This document shows, piece by piece, positions 59,294 through 64,000 of a DNA stretch of 64,000 nt. The position numbers and the translations under genes are program-made. The stretch is from Niallia circulans NBRC 13626 (lineage in GTDB: Bacteria > Bacillota > Bacilli > Bacillales > Cytobacillaceae): the NCBI RefSeq assembly GCF_001591585.1, contig NZ_BCVE01000017.1, forward strand, positions 37,740-101,739, given 5' to 3'. The stretch's first letter is position 1; every line of letters begins with the position of its first letter. The notes beneath the pieces are model-generated. The model had not been told where the DNA came from. It made no database searches and saw only the letters and a list, made by a program, of their open reading frames with translations.

Positions 59294-59908
59294 ATGTATG
59301 AACTTCTTGTACTTTCGTTATTAATGAAATTTCCATTACATGCATATCTTATCTCAAAAATATCAAATGACACCATTGGTCCATGGGAGCAGGTGAGCAG
59401 AGGAACTCTTTCAACATTGCTTAATAAATTAGAGAAAGCTGGTCTGATTCAAGAATCTGATCCAGCCACTGTCCCTTTTCCTACCGATCGGCCAAGTCGT
59501 ACTTTCGAAATAACGAATAAAGGTAAATCACGTTTTTTTGAGTTGATGATGGATACAAAAAAAAATCTTGGAAATTACCAAAAAATTTTTCACATAAAGG
59601 CCATCTACTTTGAATTTCTAAACGAAGAAGATCAACTCTATTTGGTTCATCACTATATAAAATATTGTCAAACAGCAATTGATCATATCAAGGCCCAACA
59701 ATTAGAATTTGATGAAAATCCTGAGCATGTTAAGTCAATGCATCGTACCTCATTTTATACGACCATAGAAAGTTTAATGCACCTAAATGCAGAGCAATGG
59801 AATCTAGAAAAACAATGGGCAACTAATTTTAAAGAACAGATTAAGATGAGCATAAAAAACGATAAGAGAAAGGAACATTCAAATGACACAAAAATGGAAA
59901 ACAGATAA
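59294..59908 (+). CDS. PadR-family transcriptional regulator
   Basis: 204 residues. The winged helix starts at once: YELLVLSLLMKFPLHAYLIS, then WEQVSRGTLSTLLNKLEKAG and RPSRTFEITNKGKSRFFELM (the beta-wing), followed by a long helical Vir_C-type dimerisation domain (DQLYLVHHYIKYCQTAIDHI). AGAAGGGAG ribosome site with 11-nt spacing. It overlaps the next gene by 26 bp, so the two are translationally coupled. It probably represses its own operon. Confidence 0.9.
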   Translation: MYELLVLSLLMKFPLHAYLISKISNDTIGPWEQVSRGTLSTLLNKLEKAGLIQESDPATVPFPTDRPSRTFEITNKGKSRFFELMMDTKKNLGNYQKIFHIKAIYFEFLNEEDQLYLVHHYIKYCQTAIDHIKAQQLEFDENPEHVKSMHRTSFYTTIESLMHLNAEQWNLEKQWATNFKEQIKMSIKNDKRKEHSNDTKMENR

Positions 59909-60344
59909 AGAAGCCATACACTTTTTATTTAATGAAATGTTTTCGGCATGGAGTCATGGAGATGGCGAAGCATTTGCGAATTGCTTTACGGAAGATGTTG
60001 ACTATGTTACTTTTTTCGGACAGCATTTAAAAGGAAAAAAAGAAGTAGAGAGATCACATCAGGATTTATTTAATGGTGTCTTAAAGGGATCACAAATGCA
60101 AGGACGAATTACGAGCATTCGTTTCCTAAATGATGAACTAGCAATTGTTCACTGTATAGGAAATACAAAAATGTCAAACCAAAAAAATTATAATAAGAAA
60201 AGAGAATCTATCAATACTAATGTAATAGCCAAACAAAATGGGGAATGGAAGATCTCTGCTTTTCACAACTGTCGAATCAAAGAGCCAAACTTTTTTATTA
60301 AATGGCTTTTGAAAAAAGGTAAAAAAAAGAGTGAAAAAAGCTAA
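59883..60344 (+). CDS. SnoaL-like/DUF4440 (SgcJ/EcaC-type) protein
   Basis: 153 residues, NTF2-like fold: helix KTDKEAIHFLFNEMFSAWSH, GDGEAFANCFTEDVDYVTFF, GKKEVERSHQDLFNGVLKGS, and beta strands ending GEWKISAFHNCRI, the normal order of the SgcJ/EcaC family. The C-terminal tail is very basic (KWLLKKGKKKSEKS). Ligand or reaction unknown; regulated together with padR. Good AAAGGA ribosome site inside padR. Confidence 0.88.
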   Translation: MTQKWKTDKEAIHFLFNEMFSAWSHGDGEAFANCFTEDVDYVTFFGQHLKGKKEVERSHQDLFNGVLKGSQMQGRITSIRFLNDELAIVHCIGNTKMSNQKNYNKKRESINTNVIAKQNGEWKISAFHNCRIKEPNFFIKWLLKKGKKKSEKS

Positions 60345-60623
60345 GTTGAATGTATGTTTAAAGACGGTTTTCCTGGTATCTAAAATTGTTATCCATTATG
60401 ACTAGTTATAAACTCATTATGCCTAAACCGGTTCTATCCTAAACAAAAGGGGAGCGCCGGTTTCGTCTCTCTTGAATAATATCTGGCTCTAAAAAAAGCT
60501 ATGAACGATTAAACTGCAAGTTAGCACAAGAAGTAAACGGGAGCGCCACAGCCATTCCATCTTTAACGAAAGCATTCGTTGAATAAGGGTGTTACTGTTT
60601 AATTCATCATTTTCTTCAGATAT
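60345..60623. other. Stretch between operons with no gene
   Basis: 279 bp with scattered GC-rich short motifs (two GGAGCGCC copies at about 60451 and 60541), no open frame with a ribosome site and no clear terminator for the SnoaL gene. Confidence 0.4.
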
Positions 60624-60948
60624 TTAATTAATAAACTCCTCTAAACTAGCTGCATATTCGTCTAATTCCCTTGTTTCGTGATTCCAGAGAAAAATGGTAT
60701 CTTCAATTTTTCTGTTCACTTTTTTAAAGCACAGTAGATCTCCCGAACCATCATCACCAATTGCAATAAGGTCTTCAGACATTCTTTCATCTCTTGCTTC
60801 CTTATTTTGTCTAACAACATCGTCCCATGTTTTTTTAGAATTTATTTGGGTTTTAATAGGATAGAGAATCCATTCATCGATTTCTACATTATTTACTAAC
60901 TTAAAAAGTTCTTTGTACTTATTTAGAGGCCCATTTGACTGCTTGTAC
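60624..60948 (-). pseudogene. SUKH (SMI1/KNR4)-family fragment
   Basis: A stop-free minus frame of about 100 codons with no start encodes RYKQSNGPLNKYKELFKLVN, VEIDEWILYPIKTQINSKKT, then ERMSEDLIAIGDDGSGDLLC and RELDEYAASLEEFIN, which is the core and C-terminus of a SUKH immunity-type fold. The N-terminus is replaced by the end of a Nudix gene. SUKH proteins often neutralise contact-dependent or polymorphic toxins; no toxin gene is visible in the window. Confidence 0.75.
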
Positions 60949-61322
60949 CTCTTCAGTCTGTATTGTCAATTCATTCAAATCTAATTCATATTCAATTAAA
61001 TAATAATCATCAAAGCCATGTTCAAAGTTAATAGTAAATTGTAGACGAATCCTTTCAAAGTTATTATGAATTCCCCAATTCCTCGAATAGCTCGCTTGAA
61101 GCAGCCTGCTGACTGTATCACCTGCAACAGCACTACCACCACAAGTGATATTCCAAAGGTTCGACCACCCTTGCTTAAAGGGCTGACGTTGCTGAATCTT
61201 TTGAATTAAATATACATATGTGTACTATTAAATAGAACTCTCCTGGTTTCATTTCATCCTCCCTGAGCTATTTGTTTCTCTATTTTATTACGATACTTAT
61301 CAAATAAATCCCACTTTTCCAT
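60919..61322 (-). pseudogene. Nudix hydrolase gene, frameshifted and truncated
   Basis: ATG at 61322 after AAGGA opens MEKWDLFDKYRNKIEKQIAQ, which runs into a TGA. The family sequence continues in another frame, MKPGEFYLIVHICIFNSKD, then in a third, QQRQPFKQGWSNLWNITCGG and FTINFEHGFDDYYLIEYELD to TEEVQAVKWASK. The Nudix box itself is eroded (GGSAVAGDTVSRLLQASYSR lacks the REXXEEXG part). At least two shifts and the loss of its C-terminus, where it joins the SUKH fragment. Confidence 0.8.
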
Positions 61323-61621
61323 TGCAAAAATCCTTATGTATATTATTGTAATAAGATTCCCAGTATACTATATAATCAGATTATCATAATGAATTTCACA
61401 ATAGATATTTAAAGATTTGGAATAAAGTTAAGTAACTTTCCCATAACGACGATTAGGAACATTTATTACTTCGAGTTGAAAGTCCGCAAAAAACTGACCA
61501 TCGTTTTATCGAGCTAATGCCCCCTTTAGTTGAAGTACATTTCTTTACAAACTTGGTTGCCTTTTTAAATAAAATTTGTTTATTTATTAAGGAAATGCAT
61601 CCCTGACAACTATACCTCTCT

Positions 61622-62245
61622 TTAGCAATCCATAACATTCTTAATTATTGTTACAACATCTTTCAAATATGAACCAGAGTGTGGTACGAAATCTTCTTTT
61701 GTAACACTTTTTGTAATTTCTAACTTTTCATCATACGTATTAATTATGAAACCATTTACAGTAATTTCAGTTCTCTTCTCAAAAACAAAATCATAAAAAT
61801 TTTTGAATTTGGTTCTTACAATGCCAGATACTTCTTCTTTTTGAAGTTTATATACAGGTTCTTCATTTACTCTATACATATATACATTGCCAAATTCTTT
61901 ATCAATAAAATTTTCAGTAATAATACAATCCTTTATAACACCTATTAATTCTAAATCTTCCATTGATACATCCATGCCTAATTCTTCTTTTATTTCCCTA
62001 ATACCCTCTCCAACAGTTTCATTGGCCAAGATATGACCAGCAGCCGTAATATCCAATAAATTAGGAAAATCATTTTTAACCTTACTACGTAATTGAAAAT
62101 ATATATAATCTATATTATTTTCATTTTTTAAAAACCAACAATGAAAGGTATCGTGCCAGTAACCTTTTTGGTGAACGATATCACGACTAGTTATGCCTAA
62201 TGGATTTTTTTGTTCATCGTAAATTTTTATCATTTCAATACTCAT
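61622..62245 (-). CDS. Nudix hydrolase, isopentenyl-diphosphate isomerase-like branch
   Basis: 207 residues. The Nudix box GHILANETVGEGIREIKEEL with GMDV fits G-x5-E-x7-R-E-U-x-E-E-x-G-U fully. The preceding WHDTFHCWFLKNEN and LRSKVKNDFPNLLDITAAGH are typical of the YfcD/IDI-like Nudix group. GGGGGTAA ribosome site. Substrate unknown. Same family as the broken copy at 60919-61322, so it may have taken over that role. The 61323-61621 stretch holds no gene. Confidence 0.9.
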   Translation of the reverse strand: MSIEMIKIYDEQKNPLGITSRDIVHQKGYWHDTFHCWFLKNENNIDYIYFQLRSKVKNDFPNLLDITAAGHILANETVGEGIREIKEELGMDVSMEDLELIGVIKDCIITENFIDKEFGNVYMYRVNEEPVYKLQKEEVSGIVRTKFKNFYDFVFEKRTEITVNGFIINTYDEKLEITKSVTKEDFVPHSGSYLKDVVTIIKNVMDC

Positions 62246-62389
62246 AAATTACCCCCTATTAACTCAATAATCATTTTATTTTCTTATAAAATGCAGAATA
62301 AACCAATATTTATAAATTCTTTACTGACTAATCTGCCATTATAGCAAGATCAAGAAAGAGTGCCGTTGCTTCATAGTATCTATTAGTCA

Positions 62390-62641
62390 TTAAAAAAAGG
62401 CTCCCTCTTTTTCATTGACTCCTTTGTCAATAAATCGTAGCATTCCTTTTCCAACAGATATAACATCTTCTTGATTAAAAATAATACAAGCTGTTCCTCC
62501 AACATACTTCTCACATTCAAACTCACCAAGAACTGTCACGTACCCCTTTTCAAAATGATAAATGAGTTCACCGTCATGTTCCTCTATAGCACTTAATTCG
62601 TTGTGTAAATATGCTCTAATCGGTTTATCGTATAATTTCAT
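62390..62641 (-). CDS. Hypothetical protein, 83 residues
   Basis: Soluble and beta-rich: MKLYDKPIRAYLHNELSAIE at the N-terminus, then HDGELIYHFEKGYVTVLGEF. The ATG at 62641 follows AAAGG at 10 nt; a GTG three codons earlier is too near the site. No family recognised. Same strand as its neighbours. Confidence 0.6.
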   Translation of the reverse strand: MKLYDKPIRAYLHNELSAIEEHDGELIYHFEKGYVTVLGEFECEKYVGGTACIIFNQEDVISVGKGMLRFIDKGVNEKEGAFF

Positions 62642-62835
62642 ATGGATCACACCTTTTTTGTATTCATAAGTTTAATACCAAGCAGCCTGCCGCTTCAGTA
62701 CCATAATGGATAAAAAAGCATTCATCCGTCTTGGATCAATGCCCCTAGTCTAAGTACAATTCTTCCCTTACTTTAATTTATTCCAATCATGCTGCCTCTT
62801 TTTTCCTATATTAAGCAAGTTACCCTTTGAGCAAA

Positions 62836-63342
62836 CTATATATTGATATAATTATAATCCTGATCTATATGCTTTCTTGTAACAATTTCATTTTCATCTA
62901 AGCCATTACATATTGCAAAAAAACCTTCATTAGTTTCAAAACCGACGCCAATCAATTGTTCCATCCATTGAATAATTTCAACAGTATTTATTTCTTTCTT
63001 TAAAAATTTATTAAGCTCTACCAATTTGTTCTTTTTCCAAACTAGTTTTCTACCAAAGTAATTAATCTCTTGTAACAGGTCAATGTGGTCAAAAGTTACA
63101 GCATATTGATTAGTCTTGTATGCACATAGTTCTAACTGGCAAGTTTTAAATTTTAATATTACTGGCAGGTCATTAAACCATTCATCATTAATACTATCCC
63201 AGGACACCCATAGTTCTTCTATTGTTTGCCCTTTCAGAGATTCCAGCTTACATTTATATTCAGCTATGATTCCAAACGATTCTTCATACAATTTGGGATT
63301 GTAATTTTTTATTCCGAAAATAACAATTCCCTCCTTCTCCAT
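62836..63342 (-). CDS. Hypothetical protein, 168 residues
   Basis: Soluble, with many aromatic residues; starts MEKEGIVIFGIKNYNPKLYE and contains LWVSWDSINDEWFNDLPVIL and KKEINTVEIIQWMEQLIGVG. The composition and length resemble immunity-type or SUKH-neighbour proteins, but no motif allows a name. The start is uncertain: AAAGGA is only 3 nt from the ATG, and a GGAGGGAA site lies within the first codons. Confidence 0.55.
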   Translation of the reverse strand: MEKEGIVIFGIKNYNPKLYEESFGIIAEYKCKLESLKGQTIEELWVSWDSINDEWFNDLPVILKFKTCQLELCAYKTNQYAVTFDHIDLLQEINYFGRKLVWKKNKLVELNKFLKKEINTVEIIQWMEQLIGVGFETNEGFFAICNGLDENEIVTRKHIDQDYNYINI

Positions 63343-63451
63343 TTTCCTTTATAACTAAATTTCCTAAGTTAATCCCGTTTGTCACATAATACATTTATTA
63401 TAGAAATACAGCTCCTGATAATAACAAAAAGAAAAAAATGTGCCTGATAGT

Positions 63452-63925
63452 TCAAGAAAAATGAACAAATTTTAGATCTCTGCCAACAAAACTAGAAGAC
63501 GGAGGTTGTAGTCCCAATTCTCTCGACCAAACTGAAAGTTGTCCGATATGATGAATTTCGTGTGCAATAATATGGTGAATTATATCATTTACAGCGTATT
63601 TCTTTTCATCCCAAGGGACACTGACACTCTGTTCCTTCAAGTCATCTATGTTTCTCAAATATTCAGCGATTTCCTTCCGTAATTTATCTGAAAGAGCTTT
63701 AACCTTTTCAAGTGTATTATAGTCATCAAACTGAAATACTACATCCTCTTTCCCTTTAATACCACGAATCCAACTATATTCCACATCAATTATATGGAAA
63801 AGTGTAAATAAAATATTTCCTACTCCGCCAATACGATTTTTTAATAACTCTTTAATTGTTAATTGATTACACCAGTCAAACCATTCATCTCTTACTTGCC
63901 AGTTATATTCAAAGAATTTTATCAA
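63452..63925 (-). CDS. DinB-family protein
   Basis: 157 residues. Four-helix fold with His ligands in LFTLFHIIDVEYSWIRG and HHIIAHEIHHIGQLSVWSRE, the classic DinB HxxxH pattern near the C-terminus. FEYNWQVRDEWFDWC at the N-terminus is shared by Bacillus DinB proteins. A GTG four codons upstream lies on the AGGGG site, so I prefer the TTG at 63925. Third DinB-type gene in the window. No LexA box is seen in 63926-64000. Confidence 0.87.
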   Translation of the reverse strand: MIKFFEYNWQVRDEWFDWCNQLTIKELLKNRIGGVGNILFTLFHIIDVEYSWIRGIKGKEDVVFQFDDYNTLEKVKALSDKLRKEIAEYLRNIDDLKEQSVSVPWDEKKYAVNDIIHHIIAHEIHHIGQLSVWSRELGLQPPSSSFVGRDLKFVHFS

Positions 63926-64000
63926 TATTTTGAACACCCCTAATTTAGTTTAATACAATACTATAAATGTCAACACAAATATGTACATTTTCGCTCGGTT

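Noticed and set aside
61453..61638. 61-codon minus frame after the Nudix gene
   Set aside because: It overlaps the Nudix 3' end, lacks a ribosome site and looks random despite four Cys residues.

Overview
The window looks like chromosomal DNA of a low-G+C, endospore-forming Bacillaceae member, possibly near Niallia, Cytobacillus or another Bacillus-like genus; the genus cannot be fixed from sequence alone. Reasons: Bacillus-type Shine-Dalgarno sequences, a tricistronic Ger receptor locus, a T-box before argS, a B. subtilis-type LexA box, a CcpA cre-like site, and families such as YcnI, DUF3934 and DUF6366. I see no rRNA, tRNA, CRISPR array, intact insertion sequence or prophage.

Layout. 1-2.5 kb: end of a methyltransferase gene, a VOC protein, a HesB-like protein. 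2.7-9.8 kb: acetoin dehydrogenase locus acoA-acoB-acoC-acoL with an AcoR-like regulator upstream on the same strand; the AcoR AAA+ domain is degenerate (no GAFTGA loop, no arginine fingers). 10-12 kb: GntR/ABC transporter operon with a perfect 31-nt operator-like palindrome. 12-19.5 kb: small proteins, a methyltransferase and GNAT acetyltransferases. 19.3-25 kb: a multiply broken DJ-1/PfpI gene, a secreted metalloprotease-like lipoprotein, a stand-alone second DNA polymerase sliding clamp, and a MocR regulator. 25.5-29.1 kb: a ger operon (order B-A-C) in which B and C are both frameshifted. 29.3-32.2 kb: ycnI with a hairpin at its predicted transcription start, and argS behind an Arg-specifier T-box. 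32.3-33.2 kb: a Gly/Ala/Tyr-rich small protein and a 52-bp tandem array in which every unit can form a hairpin. 33.4-46.2 kb: regulators, membrane proteins, a LexA-controlled DinB protein, two broken hydrolase genes, a Nudix protein and a two-component system. 46.2-53 kb: an efflux and redox block (TetR/MFS, SDR/AraC, ArsR/MFS), with operators visible for the TetR and ArsR pairs. 53-64 kb: an epimerase, a phosphotransferase, a divergent ECF S-component/MocR pair suggesting vitamin B6 uptake, a PadR/SnoaL pair, a collapsed Nudix/SUKH region, a Nudix protein and a third DinB-family protein.

Two themes stand out. First, local regulation can be read for many operons (cre, LexA, TetR, ArsR, PadR, GntR and MocR sites, and a T-box). 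Second, gene decay is common: at least eight genes carry stops, frameshifts, deletions or fusions. Several lesions are substitutions to stop codons, so they are not simply indel-type sequencing errors, but the homopolymer and dinucleotide frameshifts in ger need read-level checking.
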